Below are positions 1-9,877 of a stretch of DNA of 64,000 bases, piece by piece. A program made the translations under genes and the position numbers. The first letter of the stretch is position 1. The number at the start of each line of letters is the position of its first letter. Source of the stretch: Ulvibacterium marinum (GTDB taxonomy: Bacteria; Bacteroidota; Bacteroidia; Flavobacteriales; Flavobacteriaceae); NCBI RefSeq assembly GCF_003626755.1, contig NZ_RBCJ01000003.1:501859-565858 (forward strand), written 5' to 3'. Below the pieces are notes generated by a model. That model saw nothing but the letters and a program-made list of their open reading frames with translations, did no database searches and was not told the origin of the DNA.

Positions 1-186
1 GAAAACAAAAAATCTTTGTTTGTGTTGGGCCATTCAAATAATAGCGTATATTTGTCTTCGCGTAATTTGAAGGGTTCAGAGGTTTTAACTAGCTCAGAAT
101 TAAGTACTTACAAAATATTAAACGCCAATAATATTGTGTTGTTGGAAGGTGCTTTGGAAGGGCTTGAGACCAACCTAAATAAATAA
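1..186 (+). CDS. rplD: 50S ribosomal protein L4, C-terminal part (5' end outside window)
   Basis: The reading frame is open from base 1 and ends with TAA at 184-186, giving 61 residues. The segment ending in a hydrophobic strand and the ALEGLE helix fits the C-terminus of L4 (uL4), and L4 is what normally precedes L23 in the S10 operon. L4 binds 23S rRNA and lines the exit tunnel; that tunnel loop lies in the missing part. Eight bases separate its stop from the rplW start, so it is cotranscribed. The identity rests partly on gene order. Confidence 0.9.
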   Translation, partial: ENKKSLFVLGHSNNSVYLSSRNLKGSEVLTSSELSTYKILNANNIVLLEGALEGLETNLNK

Positions 187-193
187 GAAAGCC

Positions 194-484
194 ATGAGTG
201 TGTTGATAAAACCTATAATAACCGAAAAGATGACAGCTGATAGCGAGTTGTACAACCGTTATGGTTTCTTTGTAGATCCCAAAGCGAACAAGTTGCAGAT
301 CAAAGATGCTGTTGAGGCCACTTATGGAGTTTCGGTTAAAAAGGTTCGGACCATGAACTATGGCCCGACCAGAAAATCCAGATACACCAAGACAGGAGTA
401 CAGCATGGTAAAACAAATGCCTTAAAAAAGGCAATTGTAGATGTAGCGGATGGAGATATCATCGATTTTTACAGTAATCTATAA
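194..484 (+). CDS. rplW: 50S ribosomal protein L23
   Basis: 96 residues, the usual length for bacterial L23 (uL23). The N-terminal LIKPIITEK is the family signature, followed by the NKLQIKDAVEATYGV helix and the KKVRTMN strand. L23 sits at the exit of the peptide tunnel and forms the docking site for trigger factor and SRP. It lies between L4 and L2 as in the standard S10 operon, with 9 bp to rplB. Confidence 0.97.
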   Translation: MSVLIKPIITEKMTADSELYNRYGFFVDPKANKLQIKDAVEATYGVSVKKVRTMNYGPTRKSRYTKTGVQHGKTNALKKAIVDVADGDIIDFYSNL

Positions 485-493
485 AGACACGGA

Positions 494-1318
494 ATGTCAG
501 TTAGAAAATTAAAACCGATAACTCCCGGACAGCGTTTTAGAGTAGTAAACGGATTTGACGCGCTTACTGCTGATAAGCCGGAGAAAAGCTTGCTTGCTCC
601 GTTAAAAAAGTCGGGAGGTAGAAACAGTCAAGGAAAAATGACCATACGCCATAGAGGTGGTGGCCACAAAAGAAGGTACAGGATTATTGATTTTAAAAGG
701 GACAAACAAGATGTTGCCGCTACGGTCAAATCTATCCAATATGACCCCAATAGGACTGCCTTTATAGCACTTTTGGAGTATTCTGATGGTGAAAAACGCC
801 ATGTAATTGCGCAAAATGGTCTTCAAGTCGACCAGAAAATTTCATCTGGGAAAGGTGTAGCACCGGAAATCGGTAATGCATTACCCTTGAGCGAAATTCC
901 ATTAGGGACAATTATTTCATGTATTGAGTTGCGACCTGGACAAGGAGCAGTAATGGCAAGAAGTGCCGGTACTTTTGCCCAATTAATGGCAAGGGAAGGC
1001 AAGTATGCGACCGTTAAACTACCCTCAGGAGAAACCAGATTAATACTTTCTGGCTGTTTGGCCACCATTGGTGCAGTGTCCAATTCGGATCATCAGTTAA
1101 TTGTATCCGGTAAGGCGGGTAGAAGTAGATGGCTTGGCAGAAGACCTAGAACGCGTCCTGTTGCCATGAACCCTGTAGATCACCCAATGGGTGGTGGTGA
1201 AGGAAGAGCATCCGGAGGCCATCCTAGATCCAAGAATGGAATCCCGGCCAAAGGATATAGGACTCGTTCCAAGACCAAGGATACCAACAGATACATAATA
1301 GAACGTAGAAAGAAGTAA
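494..1318 (+). CDS. rplB: 50S ribosomal protein L2
   Basis: 274 residues, full length for uL2. The conserved [14 protein letters not shown] motif is near residues 56-69, and the C-terminal [14 protein letters not shown] loop near 224-237 contains the conserved histidine next to the peptidyl transferase centre. L2 is a primary 23S rRNA binder needed for subunit joining. It continues the S10 operon, and rpsS follows after 18 bp. Confidence 0.98.
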   Translation: MSVRKLKPITPGQRFRVVNGFDALTADKPEKSLLAPLKKSGGRNSQGKMTIRHRGGGHKRRYRIIDFKRDKQDVAATVKSIQYDPNRTAFIALLEYSDGEKRHVIAQNGLQVDQKISSGKGVAPEIGNALPLSEIPLGTIISCIELRPGQGAVMARSAGTFAQLMAREGKYATVKLPSGETRLILSGCLATIGAVSNSDHQLIVSGKAGRSRWLGRRPRTRPVAMNPVDHPMGGGEGRASGGHPRSKNGIPAKGYRTRSKTKDTNRYIIERRKK

Positions 1319-1336
1319 AATTAGAAAGAAGAATAA

Positions 1337-1615
1337 ATGGCACGCTCATTAAAGAAAGGACCTTACGTTCATTATAGTTTAGAGAAAAAGATTCAGCAGA
1401 ATGCAGCTTCTGGAAAGAAAAGCGTCATTAAGACGTGGTCCAGGGCCTCTATGATAACGCCTGATTTTGTTGGTCTGACCATTGCGGTTCATAACGGACG
1501 ACAGTTCGTACCTGTGTATATTACCGAAAATATGGTGGGCCACAAGCTGGGAGAATTTTCACCTACTCGATCTTTTAGGGGTCATGCAGGTGCAAAGAAC
1601 AAAGGTAAAAAGTAA
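1337..1615 (+). CDS. rpsS: 30S ribosomal protein S19
   Basis: 92 residues, typical for uS19. [18 protein letters not shown] at the N-terminus and [18 protein letters not shown] in the middle are the family signatures, and the [14 protein letters not shown] segment is the S19 C-terminal block. S19 binds 16S rRNA in the 30S head together with S13. The next gene (rplV) starts 3 bases after the stop, indicating tight operon packing. Confidence 0.98.
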   Translation: MARSLKKGPYVHYSLEKKIQQNAASGKKSVIKTWSRASMITPDFVGLTIAVHNGRQFVPVYITENMVGHKLGEFSPTRSFRGHAGAKNKGKK

Positions 1616-1618
1616 GCT

Positions 1619-2026
1619 ATGGGAGTTCGAAAAAGACAGATGGCCGAAAGACTAAAGGCTGAAAAGAAACAGATGGCATTTGCAAAGCTCAATAATTGTC
1701 CCACCTCACCACGCAAAATGCGCTTAGTGGCGGATTTGATTCGGGGCGAAGGTGTTGAAAAGGCATTGGCAATCCTAAGGTTTAATCCTAAGGAAGCTTC
1801 GCGCAGGTTGGAGAAGTTGTTACTTTCGGCATTGGCCAATTGGGAGGCTAAGAACGAAGAGGCCAACGTTGAGGATGCCGAGCTTTTTATTAAGGAAATA
1901 CGAGTAGATAGTGCAGGTATGCTAAAACGATTACGGCCTGCCCCTCAAGGAAGGGCACACAGAATAAGAAAGCGTTCCAACCATGTAACATTGGTTTTGG
2001 AATCTAACAATAATATGGAAAGTTAG
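1619..2026 (+). CDS. rplV: 50S ribosomal protein L22
   Basis: 135 residues, longer than the roughly 110 of E. coli L22 because of an N-terminal extension of about 20 charged residues rich in Lys and Arg. The core begins near [23 protein letters not shown], and the tunnel-lining beta hairpin carries [23 protein letters not shown]22 contacts all domains of 23S rRNA and its hairpin lines the exit tunnel. The rpsC ATG follows one base after its stop. Confidence 0.96.
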   Translation: MGVRKRQMAERLKAEKKQMAFAKLNNCPTSPRKMRLVADLIRGEGVEKALAILRFNPKEASRRLEKLLLSALANWEAKNEEANVEDAELFIKEIRVDSAGMLKRLRPAPQGRAHRIRKRSNHVTLVLESNNNMES

Positions 2027-2027
2027 G

Positions 2028-2744
2028 ATGGGACAAAAAACAAATCCGATAGGGAATCGTCTAGGAATCATCAGGGGATGGGAATCCAACTGGTATGGAG
2101 GAAGCGATTATGGTGAAAAATTGGCCGAGGACGAAAAAATACGGAAGTATATCCATGTACGTCTTTCCAAGGCGAGCGTATCCCGGGTAATTATTGAACG
2201 TACGCTAAAATTGATTACAGTCACCATCACTACGGCCAGACCGGGTATCATAATTGGTAAGGGCGGACAAGAAGTAGATAAATTGAAGGAGGAGCTTAAG
2301 AAGATTACCAATAAAGAGGTCCAGATCAATATCTATGAAATTAAAAGGCCGGAGTTGGACGCCAATTTGGTAGCCGCCAGTATCGCCCGTCAAATAGAAA
2401 GTAGAATATCTTTCAGACGTGCTATAAAAATGGCTATCGCCGCAGCGATACGTATGAATGCAGAAGGGATAAAAGTACAAATATCAGGACGTTTAAACGG
2501 GGCGGAAATGGCTCGATCCGAGTCTTACAAGGAAGGCAGGATTCCATTATCGACCTTTAGGGCAGATATTGATTATGCCATGCAGGAAGCCCATACCACC
2601 TATGGAAGATTGGGTATTAAAGTATGGATCATGAAGGGCGAGGTATACGGTAAGCGGGAGCTTTCCCCATTGGTCGGCATGTCCAAGGGCCAAGGAAAAG
2701 GGGGCAAACAAGATGGAGGAAGGAAACCACGCCGTAGAAAGTAA
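2028..2744 (+). CDS. rpsC: 30S ribosomal protein S3
   Basis: 238 residues. The start [14 protein letters not shown] is the S3 signature. A type II KH domain with [14 protein letters not shown] lies near residues 79-92, followed by the S3 C-terminal domain. The C-terminus is a short basic tail ([15 protein letters not shown]). S3 lines the mRNA entry channel and contributes to the ribosomal helicase activity. It is part of the S10 operon, ahead of rplP. Confidence 0.98.
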   Translation: MGQKTNPIGNRLGIIRGWESNWYGGSDYGEKLAEDEKIRKYIHVRLSKASVSRVIIERTLKLITVTITTARPGIIIGKGGQEVDKLKEELKKITNKEVQINIYEIKRPELDANLVAASIARQIESRISFRRAIKMAIAAAIRMNAEGIKVQISGRLNGAEMARSESYKEGRIPLSTFRADIDYAMQEAHTTYGRLGIKVWIMKGEVYGKRELSPLVGMSKGQGKGGKQDGGRKPRRRK

Positions 2745-2763
2745 TTTTTTAAAGAAGTAGAAA

Positions 2764-3189
2764 ATGTTACAACCAAAGAGAACCAAGTACCGCAAAATGC
2801 AGAAAGGCCGTATGAAAGGCAATGCCGGAAGAGGGCATCAACTTTCAAATGGTATGTTCGGTATAAAGACCTTGGATTCAAAGTTTATAACATCAAGACA
2901 AATCGAGGCGGCCCGTATTGCGGCTACCCGATATATGAAAAGGGAAGGACAACTGTGGATAAAGATTTTCCCGGACAAGCCTATCACCAAAAAACCCTTG
3001 GAAGTACGTATGGGTAAAGGTAAGGGAGCCCCGGAATATTTTGTAGCCATTGTTAAGCCTGGAAGGATTCTTTTTGAGGTTGCAGGTGTACCTATGGATA
3101 TTGCCAAGGAAGCATTACGTTTGGCGGCACAGAAATTGCCGGTCAGAACAAAATTTGTTGTTGCACGGGATTATGAGCATAAGGATTAA
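2764..3189 (+). CDS. rplP: 50S ribosomal protein L16
   Basis: 141 residues, family length. [19 protein letters not shown] at the start and the [19 protein letters not shown] helix identify uL16; [23 protein letters not shown] is the conserved core strand. L16 sits near the A site and helps position tRNA. It follows rpsC by 19 bp and precedes rpmC, the standard S10 order. Confidence 0.98.
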   Translation: MLQPKRTKYRKMQKGRMKGNAGRGHQLSNGMFGIKTLDSKFITSRQIEAARIAATRYMKREGQLWIKIFPDKPITKKPLEVRMGKGKGAPEYFVAIVKPGRILFEVAGVPMDIAKEALRLAAQKLPVRTKFVVARDYEHKD

Positions 3190-3201
3190 TCGTAAGGTGA
3201 T

Positions 3202-3393
3202 ATGAAAAAACAAGAGATAAAACAAATGTCGGTAGAAGAGCTTACGGAAAAACTTGCCGAATTTAAAAAGCAACATGCCGACTTGAAAATGGCCCATTTT
3301 GTGACACCATTGGAAAATCCACTTCAGATAAGGAAGGTCAGGAGAACTGTAGCAAGATTGGCAACGGAATTAACTAATAGGGAAAACCAATAA
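3202..3393 (+). CDS. rpmC: 50S ribosomal protein L29
   Basis: 63 residues forming the usual two-helix hairpin of uL29. The first helix ([25 protein letters not shown]) and the second ([21 protein letters not shown]) are clear. L29 lies beside L23 at the tunnel exit. The gene is packed 12 bp after rplP. Confidence 0.96.
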   Translation: MKKQEIKQMSVEELTEKLAEFKKQHADLKMAHFVTPLENPLQIRKVRRTVARLATELTNRENQ

Positions 3394-3406
3394 TTGGTTC
3401 TGCTTT

Positions 3407-3664
3407 ATGGAAAAAAGAAACTTAAGAAAAGAAAGAATAGGGGTCGTGACAAGTGACAGAATGGAGAAATCCATTGTGGTAGCGGAAGTCAAAAGGGTTA
3501 AGCATCCCATGTATGGTAAGTTCGTTTTAAAAACGAAAAAATATGTTGCGCACGACGAGAAGAACGATTGCAATATAGGAGATACCGTAAAGATAATGGA
3601 GACCCGTCCTTTGAGTAAGACCAAATGTTGGAGGTTAGTAGAAATTTTGGAAAGAGCTAAATAA
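3407..3664 (+). CDS. rpsQ: 30S ribosomal protein S17
   Basis: 85 residues, an OB-fold protein. [24 protein letters not shown] and [19 protein letters not shown] match the uS17 core, and [23 protein letters not shown] is the C-terminal signature. It is a primary 16S rRNA binder. The rplN start follows 2 bases after its stop. Confidence 0.98.
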   Translation: MEKRNLRKERIGVVTSDRMEKSIVVAEVKRVKHPMYGKFVLKTKKYVAHDEKNDCNIGDTVKIMETRPLSKTKCWRLVEILERAK

Positions 3665-3666
3665 TT

Positions 3667-4035
3667 ATGTTACAGCAAGAATCTAGGCTAAAGGTAGCGG
3701 ACAACACGGGGGCAAAGGAAGTTTTGACCATTAGGGTACTCGGTGGAACAAAAAGAAGATATGCTTCCATTGGGGACAAAATAGTGGTTACCGTTAAGGA
3801 AGCGACGCCCAATGGGGGAATAAAGAAGGGAGCTGTTTCTACTGCCGTTGTGGTAAGGACCAAAAAAGAAGTGAGAAGACCGGATGGCTCTTACATACGC
3901 TTTGATGACAATGCCTGTGTATTGTTGAATCCAACGGGAGAAATGAGAGGAACCCGGGTGTTTGGACCAGTGGCCAGGGAGCTTCGGGAAAAACAATTCA
4001 TGAAAATTGTATCCTTGGCGCCTGAGGTACTATAA
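3667..4035 (+). CDS. rplN: 50S ribosomal protein L14
   Basis: 122 residues, exact family length. [18 protein letters not shown] is the uL14 signature, and the C-terminus [24 protein letters not shown] is near invariant. L14 forms an intersubunit bridge with 16S rRNA and lies next to L19. It is the usual first gene of the spc part of the superoperon; no separate promoter is visible before it. Confidence 0.98.
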   Translation: MLQQESRLKVADNTGAKEVLTIRVLGGTKRRYASIGDKIVVTVKEATPNGGIKKGAVSTAVVVRTKKEVRRPDGSYIRFDDNACVLLNPTGEMRGTRVFGPVARELREKQFMKIVSLAPEVL

Positions 4036-4048
4036 TATTGTATTGGAG

Positions 4049-4363
4049 ATGAGAAAGTTAAAAATAAGGACAGGAGATACCGTACGGATCGTTGCCGGTG
4101 ACCACAAAGGAACCGAAGGTAAGATTTTAAGTGTGGATATTAAGAAGAACAAAGCAATCGTGGAAGGTGCCAATATGGTTTCCAAACATGAAAAGCCTAG
4201 TGCCAAAAATCCGCAGGGAGGTATTGTCAAAAAGGAAGCGCCTATTCATATTTCCAATCTGTCATTGATCGATGCAAAGTCGGGAGAAACGACTAGAGTC
4301 GGATTTGAGATTAGGGATGGAAAGAAAGTACGGGTTTCCAAAAAATCGAATGAAGTAATTTAG
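4049..4363 (+). CDS. rplX: 50S ribosomal protein L24
   Basis: 104 residues from the ATG at 4049. A longer frame opens at 4007, but it overlaps the end of rplN and its extra residues ([14 protein letters not shown]) are just the other-frame reading of L14. [24 protein letters not shown] is the KOW motif that begins L24. L24 initiates 50S assembly. The next gene starts 2 bases after the stop. Confidence 0.96.
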   Translation: MRKLKIRTGDTVRIVAGDHKGTEGKILSVDIKKNKAIVEGANMVSKHEKPSAKNPQGGIVKKEAPIHISNLSLIDAKSGETTRVGFEIRDGKKVRVSKKSNEVI

Positions 4364-4365
4364 TT

Positions 4366-4917
4366 ATGGCTTACGTAGCAAGGTTAAAGAAAGAATACAA
4401 CGAGCGAATCATCGATGCTTTGAAGCGGGAATTCGGTTATAAGAATGTGATGGAAGTTCCGAAGTTGAAGAAGATCGTGGTCAGTAGAGGAGTCGGTGCC
4501 GCCGTTGCGGATAAAAAGTTGATCGACCATGCCGTTGAAGAACTTGGTATCATTACCGGCCAAAAAGCAGTTGCCACAATATCCAAAAAAGACGTAGCTG
4601 CCTTTAAGTTGCGAAAAGGAATGCCAATCGGTGCCAAGGTTACACTTCGTGGTGAGCGTATGTATGAATTTTTGGATAGACTCGTTACTACTGCTTTGCC
4701 CAGGGTAAGGGACTTTCAAGGTATTAGGGCCACCGGTTTCGATGGGCGCGGCAATTATAACTTGGGTGTTACGGAACAAATTATTTTTCCGGAAATCAAC
4801 ATTGATAAGATTAATAGGATCAATGGGATGGATATCACTTTTGTTACTTCTGCAGATACAGATAAGGAAGCAAAATCATTGTTAACGGAATTGGGATTAC
4901 CCTTTAAAAAGAACTAG
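4366..4917 (+). CDS. rplE: 50S ribosomal protein L5
   Basis: 183 residues. [21 protein letters not shown] near residues 24-44 and [26 protein letters not shown] near 82-107 are the uL5 signatures; [21 protein letters not shown] is the C-terminal block. L5 binds 5S rRNA and contacts the P-site tRNA. rpsN begins one base after its stop. Confidence 0.98.
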   Translation: MAYVARLKKEYNERIIDALKREFGYKNVMEVPKLKKIVVSRGVGAAVADKKLIDHAVEELGIITGQKAVATISKKDVAAFKLRKGMPIGAKVTLRGERMYEFLDRLVTTALPRVRDFQGIRATGFDGRGNYNLGVTEQIIFPEINIDKINRINGMDITFVTSADTDKEAKSLLTELGLPFKKN

Positions 4918-4918
4918 T

Positions 4919-5188
4919 ATGGCTAAAGAATCAATGAAGGCCCGTGAAAGGAAAAGGGCAAGAACGGTAGCTAAATATGCTGAAAAGCGTAAAGCTTTAA
5001 AAGAAGCTGGAGATTATGAGGCTTTGCAGAAGTTACCGAGAAACGCCTCCCCGGTGCGTATGCACAATCGTTGTAAGTTAACGGGAAGACCCAAAGGGTA
5101 TATGCGTACTTTTGGGATTTCCAGGGTAATGTTCAGGGAGATGGCCAACAAAGGATTGATTCCAGGGGTTAAAAAAGCCAGTTGGTAG
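4919..5188 (+). CDS. rpsN: 30S ribosomal protein S14 (zinc-independent form)
   Basis: 89 residues, the long S14 type. [24 protein letters not shown] and the [20 protein letters not shown] block identify uS14. Only one Cys is left where zinc-binding S14 proteins have CxxC pairs, so this is the C-minus form. S14 acts in late assembly of the 30S head. It lies between rplE and rpsH as usual. Confidence 0.97.
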   Translation: MAKESMKARERKRARTVAKYAEKRKALKEAGDYEALQKLPRNASPVRMHNRCKLTGRPKGYMRTFGISRVMFREMANKGLIPGVKKASW

Positions 5189-5232
5189 ATTAATTGTATA
5201 ATTCTGAATACAGATATTCTTAATAAAGAGAA

Positions 5233-5631
5233 ATGGTTACAGATACTATAGCAGATTATTTAACAAGGGTTAGGAACGCCAGTAGAGCAGGACACCGCGT
5301 AGTTGAAATACCCGCATCCAACCTTAAAAAGGAAATAACCAAGATACTCTTTGACCAAGGGTATATTTTAAGTTATAAGTTTGAGGACAATGAAGTACAA
5401 GGCACAATTAAGATAGCCCTCAAATATGATAAGGTGACCAAGGAACCGGTCATCAAGAAAATTCAACGCGTAAGTAAACCTGGATTAAGGAAATATGCGG
5501 GTTCTGAAGATTTACCTCGTGTCCTTAATGGTTTGGGAATTGCCATAGTATCAACCTCACATGGGGTAATGACAAGTAAGCAGGCCAAAAATGACAACGT
5601 TGGGGGAGAAGTTTTGTGCTACGTATATTAA
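5233..5631 (+). CDS. rpsH: 30S ribosomal protein S8
   Basis: 132 residues, standard length. DTIADYLTRVRNASRAGH at the N-terminus and KPGLRKYAGSEDLPRVLNGLGIAIVSTSHGVMTSKQAK at the C-terminus are uS8 signatures, ending in GGEVLCYVY. S8 binds the central domain of 16S rRNA. In E. coli it also represses the spc operon; whether that holds here cannot be told from the sequence. Confidence 0.98.
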   Translation: MVTDTIADYLTRVRNASRAGHRVVEIPASNLKKEITKILFDQGYILSYKFEDNEVQGTIKIALKYDKVTKEPVIKKIQRVSKPGLRKYAGSEDLPRVLNGLGIAIVSTSHGVMTSKQAKNDNVGGEVLCYVY

Positions 5632-5654
5632 TAGTATAGAAAAGAAGTATAAAG

Positions 5655-6197
5655 ATGTCTAGAATAGGTAATAACCCGGTAGCGATTCCTGAAGGAGTGA
5701 CCGTAGAGGTAAGCGACAATGTGGTTACGGTAAAGGGTAAACTTGGAGAGTTGACACAGGAGTATTCCGGAGTATCCATAAAGATTGAAGACGGCCAGGT
5801 ATTGGTTGCCAGACCTTCGGACTCCAAGGAACACAAAGCCAAACATGGTTTGTATAGAGCTCTTGTCAGAAATATGGTGGATGGTGTTTCTAAAGGATGG
5901 ACCAAGGAATTGGAGCTGGTAGGCGTAGGATATAGGGCATCCAATCAAGGACAGAAGTTAGACCTTGCCTTGGGATTCTCCCATAATATCGTTATGAACC
6001 TAGCGCCTGAGGTTAAAGTAGAGACCACATCCGAAAAAGGAAAGAATCCGATTATAAAATTAACGTCCCATGATAAGCAATTGGTGGGACAGATAGCGGC
6101 CAAAATCCGATCTTTCCGTAAGCCGGAACCTTACAAAGGGAAAGGTATCAAATTTGTTGGTGAGCAATTAAGAAGAAAAGCAGGTAAATCAGCTTAA
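5655..6197 (+). CDS. rplF: 50S ribosomal protein L6
   Basis: 180 residues with the duplicated L6 fold. [15 protein letters not shown] starts the protein; [27 protein letters not shown] and the C-terminal [19 protein letters not shown] with a basic tail are signatures. L6 lies at the factor-binding stalk base. It is followed by rplR after 11 bp. Confidence 0.98.
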   Translation: MSRIGNNPVAIPEGVTVEVSDNVVTVKGKLGELTQEYSGVSIKIEDGQVLVARPSDSKEHKAKHGLYRALVRNMVDGVSKGWTKELELVGVGYRASNQGQKLDLALGFSHNIVMNLAPEVKVETTSEKGKNPIIKLTSHDKQLVGQIAAKIRSFRKPEPYKGKGIKFVGEQLRRKAGKSA

Positions 6198-6208
6198 TAA
6201 TACAAGTA

Positions 6209-6565
6209 ATGGCATTATCAAAGATTGAAAGAAAATATAGGATAAGAAAGAGAATACGCAAAGTATCCTCTGGAACTGCCGAAAGACCCCGGTTATCCGT
6301 CTTTAGAAGTAATAGCGAAATTTACGTTCAAGTCATAGACGATAGGAAAGGTGAAACCTTAGCTGCAGCTTCTTCCAGAGATAAGGATTTGGCCAAGGCA
6401 AAAGGAACCAAAAAGGAAGTAGCCACATTGGTGGGTAAGGCCATTGCCGAAAAATGTTCTAAAGCAGGTATAGAAAAAGTTGCCTTCGATAGGGGTGGAA
6501 ACCTTTATCATGGAAGGGTAAAAGCTTTGGCCGAAGGAGCCAGGGAAGCAGGACTAAAATTTTAA
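6209..6565 (+). CDS. rplR: 50S ribosomal protein L18
   Basis: 118 residues. [38 protein letters not shown] and the C-terminal [26 protein letters not shown] identify uL18. L18 binds 5S rRNA with L5 and carries it into the central protuberance. It is 7 bp upstream of rpsE. Confidence 0.98.
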   Translation: MALSKIERKYRIRKRIRKVSSGTAERPRLSVFRSNSEIYVQVIDDRKGETLAAASSRDKDLAKAKGTKKEVATLVGKAIAEKCSKAGIEKVAFDRGGNLYHGRVKALAEGAREAGLKF

Positions 6566-6572
6566 ATTAGGT

Positions 6573-7097
6573 ATGTACCAGAAATACAAAAACGTTGAGA
6601 CCGTTAAGCCTGGAGGCTTAGAATTGAAGGATAGATTGGTGGGCGTCCAAAGGGTAACCAAGGTAACCAAGGGTGGAAGGGCCTTTGGCTTTTCCGCAAT
6701 AGTTGTTGTTGGTGATGAAAATGGTGTTGTGGGACATGGTTTGGGTAAATCCAAGGAAGTGGCAACGGCCATTGCCAAAGCCATTGAAGATGCCAAGAAG
6801 AACCTGATTCGTATTCCTTTGAATAAAGGTACACTTCCGCATGAGCAAAAAGGAAAATATGGCGGTGCGCGAGTTTATATACAGCCGGCATCCCATGGTA
6901 CCGGGGTAATTGCAGGTGGAGCCGTAAGGGCGGTGTTGGAATCCGTAGGTGTACAGGACGTATTGTCAAAATCCCAAGGATCGTCCAATCCGCATAACGT
7001 TGTAAAGGCAACTTTTGATGCGTTGCTACAACTTAGGGACGCCAGGACAGTTGCAAGGCAAAGAGGTATTTCCTTGGAAAAAGTGTTTAAAGGATAA
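6573..7097 (+). CDS. rpsE: 30S ribosomal protein S5
   Basis: 174 residues. The double-stranded RNA-binding domain with [29 protein letters not shown] is near residues 30-58. The C-terminal domain carries [39 protein letters not shown]5 affects decoding fidelity and the mRNA entry channel. It is in the spc section between rplR and rpmD. Confidence 0.98.
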   Translation: MYQKYKNVETVKPGGLELKDRLVGVQRVTKVTKGGRAFGFSAIVVVGDENGVVGHGLGKSKEVATAIAKAIEDAKKNLIRIPLNKGTLPHEQKGKYGGARVYIQPASHGTGVIAGGAVRAVLESVGVQDVLSKSQGSSNPHNVVKATFDALLQLRDARTVARQRGISLEKVFKG

Positions 7098-7109
7098 CAG
7101 GTAAGGATA

Positions 7110-7289
7110 ATGGCAAAGATTAAAGTAAAACAGGTTAGGAGTAGCATTAAGCGACCACAAAATCAAAAAAGGACTTTAAAGGCGCTTGGTCTGCGAAAAA
7201 TAGGGCAGGTAGTGGAGCATGAGGACACACCTAATATCCTGGGCATGATAAACAAAGTAAAACATTTGGTTTCCACCGAAGGAGCTTAA
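7110..7289 (+). CDS. rpmD: 50S ribosomal protein L30
   Basis: A 59-residue protein read directly from the bases: it starts MAKIKVKQVRSSIKRPQNQK and continues TLKALGLRKIGQVVEHEDTP, the uL30 signature. The gene sits 12 bp after rpsE and 11 bp before rplO, the expected place for rpmD. L30 is a small late-assembly protein of the 50S subunit. Confidence 0.95.
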   Translation: MAKIKVKQVRSSIKRPQNQKRTLKALGLRKIGQVVEHEDTPNILGMINKVKHLVSTEGA

Positions 7290-7300
7290 CATAAAAGATC

Positions 7301-7753
7301 ATGAATTTAAGTAATCTAAAACCAGCCAAAGGTGCTGTCCATAAAGAAGGGAAAAGAGTAGGAAGGGGCCAAGGCTCCGGAAAAGGAGGTACAGCTACCA
7401 GAGGTCACAAAGGTGCAAAATCAAGGTCTGGATACTCCAAGAAAATAGGTTTTGAAGGAGGACAAATGCCGTTGCAAAGACGTGTTCCCAAGTTTGGTTT
7501 TACCAATATCAATAGGAAGGAATATAAGGGTATAAACCTGGATACTTTGCAGGAATTGGTCGATAAAAAAATAATAAAGGATACGGTAACTATTGATGCA
7601 TTGATTGAAAATAGATTGGCCCGTAAAAATGATTTGGTCAAAATCCTTGGGGGCGGTGAGTTAAAAGCCTCCCTCAAAGTTTCCGTTCATAAATTTACTG
7701 CTAGTGCCAAGGCGGCGATAGAGGCTGCAGGTGGAGAGGCAATAAGTTTATAA
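7301..7753 (+). CDS. rplO: 50S ribosomal protein L15
   Basis: 150 residues. The glycine-rich basic N-terminus (KRVGRGQGSGKGGTATRGHKG) that threads into 23S rRNA is plain, followed by GFEGGQMPLQRRVPKFGF and a C-terminal globular domain with VSVHKFTASAKAAIEAAGG. L15 acts in late 50S assembly. The secY start follows 11 bp after the stop, as in most bacteria. Confidence 0.98.
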   Translation: MNLSNLKPAKGAVHKEGKRVGRGQGSGKGGTATRGHKGAKSRSGYSKKIGFEGGQMPLQRRVPKFGFTNINRKEYKGINLDTLQELVDKKIIKDTVTIDALIENRLARKNDLVKILGGGELKASLKVSVHKFTASAKAAIEAAGGEAISL

Positions 7754-7764
7754 GGAAGAATATT

Positions 7765-9108
7765 ATGAAGAAATTTTTTGAAACCATATCCAATATTTGG
7801 AAAATAGAAGAGCTAAGGAATCGTATCTTAATTACCTTGGGTCTTCTTTTGGTGTACCGTTTTGGTTGCCAAATTGTTCTTCCAGGTATTGATTCATCAC
7901 AACTTGCCGAATTGGCTTCCAGTACGGATCAAGGTATTTTCGGTTTGTTGAACGCCTTTACAGGAGGGGCATTTGCTAATGCATCGATTTTTGCATTGGG
8001 GATTATGCCCTACATTTCGGCATCTATTGTGGTTCAATTAATGGGAATAGCCATACCCTATCTTCAGAAACTGGATAAGGAGGGCGAAAGTGGTAGGAAG
8101 ACCAAAAACCAGATTACAAGATGGTTGACCATCGGAATCTGTATTGTGCAGGCACCGGCATATTTGTATGGCTTGGAAGCTTTTGGGGTTAGGGACAGTG
8201 CATTCCTTTTGGGAAAAGGCCTAAACTTCATGATTCCCGCTGTAATTATTTTGGTAACAGGATGCGTCTTTGCGATGTGGTTGGGTGAAAAAATTACGGA
8301 CAAGGGTATTGGAAATGGAATTTCCTTGTTGATAATGATCGGGATTATTGCAACCATGCCCCAATCATTTGTACAGGAGTTTTTCTCTAGGACTACGAAT
8401 AACACTGGAGGCTTAATGTTCATTTTGATCGAGGTTATCCTATGGTTTCTGGTTATTCTGGCCAGTGTACTCTTGGTAATGGCCACAAGGCGTATTCCGG
8501 TTCAGTATGCGAGAAGATCCGCATCAGGAGGATATGAAAAGAATGTAATGGGTTCAAGACAATATATCCCATTAAAACTAAATGCATCCGGGGTTATGCC
8601 CATTATTTTTGCCCAAGCAATAATGTTCGCCCCGGGATTGTTGGGGAAAACATTCAACGAGACAGCCTTTGGACAGTGGATGGAGGTACAGTTCAGCGAC
8701 ATATTTGGTTTGGCATATAATATTTTATTCGGGGTACTTATCGTAATATTCACGTTTTTCTATACGGCTATTACCGTACCTACCAATAAAATGGCGGATG
8801 ATCTTAAAAGAAGTGGAGGGTTCATTCCCGGGATACGACCTGGCAAGGAAACGGCCGATTTTTTAGATAAAATCATGTCCTTGATAACACTCCCGGGCTC
8901 AATATTCCTGGCCTTGCTTGCGGTTCTACCTGCAGTTGTGGTAAAACTTATGGATGTGCAGGCGGGATGGGCATTGTTCTATGGCGGCACCTCCTTGTTA
9001 ATTATGGTAGGAGTAGCCATTGATACGGTTCAACAAGTAAATGCTTATTTGCTGAACAGACATTATGATGGATTAATGAAAACTGGAAAAAATAGAAAAG
9101 TAGCATAG
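7765..9108 (+). CDS. secY: Protein translocase subunit SecY
   Basis: 447 residues with about ten membrane segments. NRILITLGLLLVYRFGCQIVLPGID is TM1 plus the plug region, GIMPYISASIVVQLM is the TM2 signature, and the C-terminal cytosolic loop carries GFIPGIRPGKETADFLDKI. SecY forms the protein-conducting channel of the inner membrane with SecE and SecG, driven by SecA or the ribosome. It sits at the end of the spc block right after rplO, followed by infA after 3 bases. Confidence 0.98.
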   Translation: MKKFFETISNIWKIEELRNRILITLGLLLVYRFGCQIVLPGIDSSQLAELASSTDQGIFGLLNAFTGGAFANASIFALGIMPYISASIVVQLMGIAIPYLQKLDKEGESGRKTKNQITRWLTIGICIVQAPAYLYGLEAFGVRDSAFLLGKGLNFMIPAVIILVTGCVFAMWLGEKITDKGIGNGISLLIMIGIIATMPQSFVQEFFSRTTNNTGGLMFILIEVILWFLVILASVLLVMATRRIPVQYARRSASGGYEKNVMGSRQYIPLKLNASGVMPIIFAQAIMFAPGLLGKTFNETAFGQWMEVQFSDIFGLAYNILFGVLIVIFTFFYTAITVPTNKMADDLKRSGGFIPGIRPGKETADFLDKIMSLITLPGSIFLALLAVLPAVVVKLMDVQAGWALFYGGTSLLIMVGVAIDTVQQVNAYLLNRHYDGLMKTGKNRKVA

Positions 9109-9111
9109 TTT

Positions 9112-9327
9112 ATGGCCAAGCAAGCACCTATAGAACAAGATGGTAGCATTATAGAGGCATTGTCCAATGCAATGTTTCGGGTAGAATTGGAAAATGGTCA
9201 TGTAGTTACCGCCCATATCTCCGGAAAAATGCGCATGCATTATATAAAACTACTTCCAGGGGATAAGGTGAAGTTGGAGATGAGTCCTTATGACCTTACC
9301 AAAGCTAGAATTACATATAGATATTAA
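9112..9327 (+). CDS. infA: Translation initiation factor IF-1
   Basis: 71 residues, an S1-type OB fold. [62 protein letters not shown] is close to the bacterial IF-1 consensus throughout. IF-1 occupies the A site of the 30S subunit during initiation. The position between secY and rpmJ is standard. Confidence 0.98.
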   Translation: MAKQAPIEQDGSIIEALSNAMFRVELENGHVVTAHISGKMRMHYIKLLPGDKVKLEMSPYDLTKARITYRY

Positions 9328-9336
9328 GAAGGAGAC

Positions 9337-9453
9337 ATGAAAGTAAGAGCATCGATAAAAAAAAGGAGTGCCGAGTGCAAAATCGTTCGGAGAAAGGGAC
9401 GATTGTACGTGATCAACAAAAAGAATCCTAGATTTAAACAAAGACAAGGATAG
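9337..9453 (+). CDS. rpmJ: 50S ribosomal protein L36 (zinc-independent form)
   Basis: 38 residues read directly from the bases: [20 protein letters not shown], then [18 protein letters not shown]. The length and basic pattern are those of bL36. Of the four zinc ligands of the C-plus form (three Cys, one His) only Cys14 remains; the others are replaced by Ser, Asn and Phe, so no zinc ribbon can form. It lies 9 bp after infA and 2 bp before rpsM. Confidence 0.96.
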   Translation: MKVRASIKKRSAECKIVRRKGRLYVINKKNPRFKQRQG

Positions 9454-9455
9454 TT

Positions 9456-9830
9456 ATGGCAAGAATTGCAGGTATAGATATACCAAAACAAAAAAGAGGT
9501 GTAATAGCCCTGACCTATATTTTTGGTATTGGAAAAAGTAGGGCCAAGGAAATTTTGGAAAAGGCCCAAGTAAGCGAGGATACCAAAGTATCTGACTGGA
9601 ACGATGACGAAATTGGTCGTATTCGGGAAGCCGTTTCATCCTATACCATAGAAGGTGAACTACGTTCAGAGACCCAATTGAACATTAAACGTTTAATGGA
9701 TATTGGATGCTATAGAGGCATTCGCCATAGATCAGGATTACCTTTAAGAGGGCAAAGGACAAAGAACAATTCCAGGACCCGTAAAGGAAAAAGAAAAACT
9801 GTTGCCAACAAGAAGAAGGCAACGAAATAA
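9456..9830 (+). CDS. rpsM: 30S ribosomal protein S13
   Basis: 124 residues. [34 protein letters not shown] and the C-terminal [32 protein letters not shown] are uS13 signatures. S13 contacts P-site tRNA and bridges to the 50S subunit. It begins the alpha block (S13, S11, S4, RpoA, L17). Confidence 0.98.
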   Translation: MARIAGIDIPKQKRGVIALTYIFGIGKSRAKEILEKAQVSEDTKVSDWNDDEIGRIREAVSSYTIEGELRSETQLNIKRLMDIGCYRGIRHRSGLPLRGQRTKNNSRTRKGKRKTVANKKKATK

Positions 9831-9877
9831 CAAATTGGTATATAGTATAACAGCTTAATACTAAACACGAAAAGAAA

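Noticed and set aside
4007-4048. Upstream extension of rplX
   Set aside because: It overlaps the end of rplN and encodes no L24-like residues. The ATG at 4049 begins the L24 consensus.
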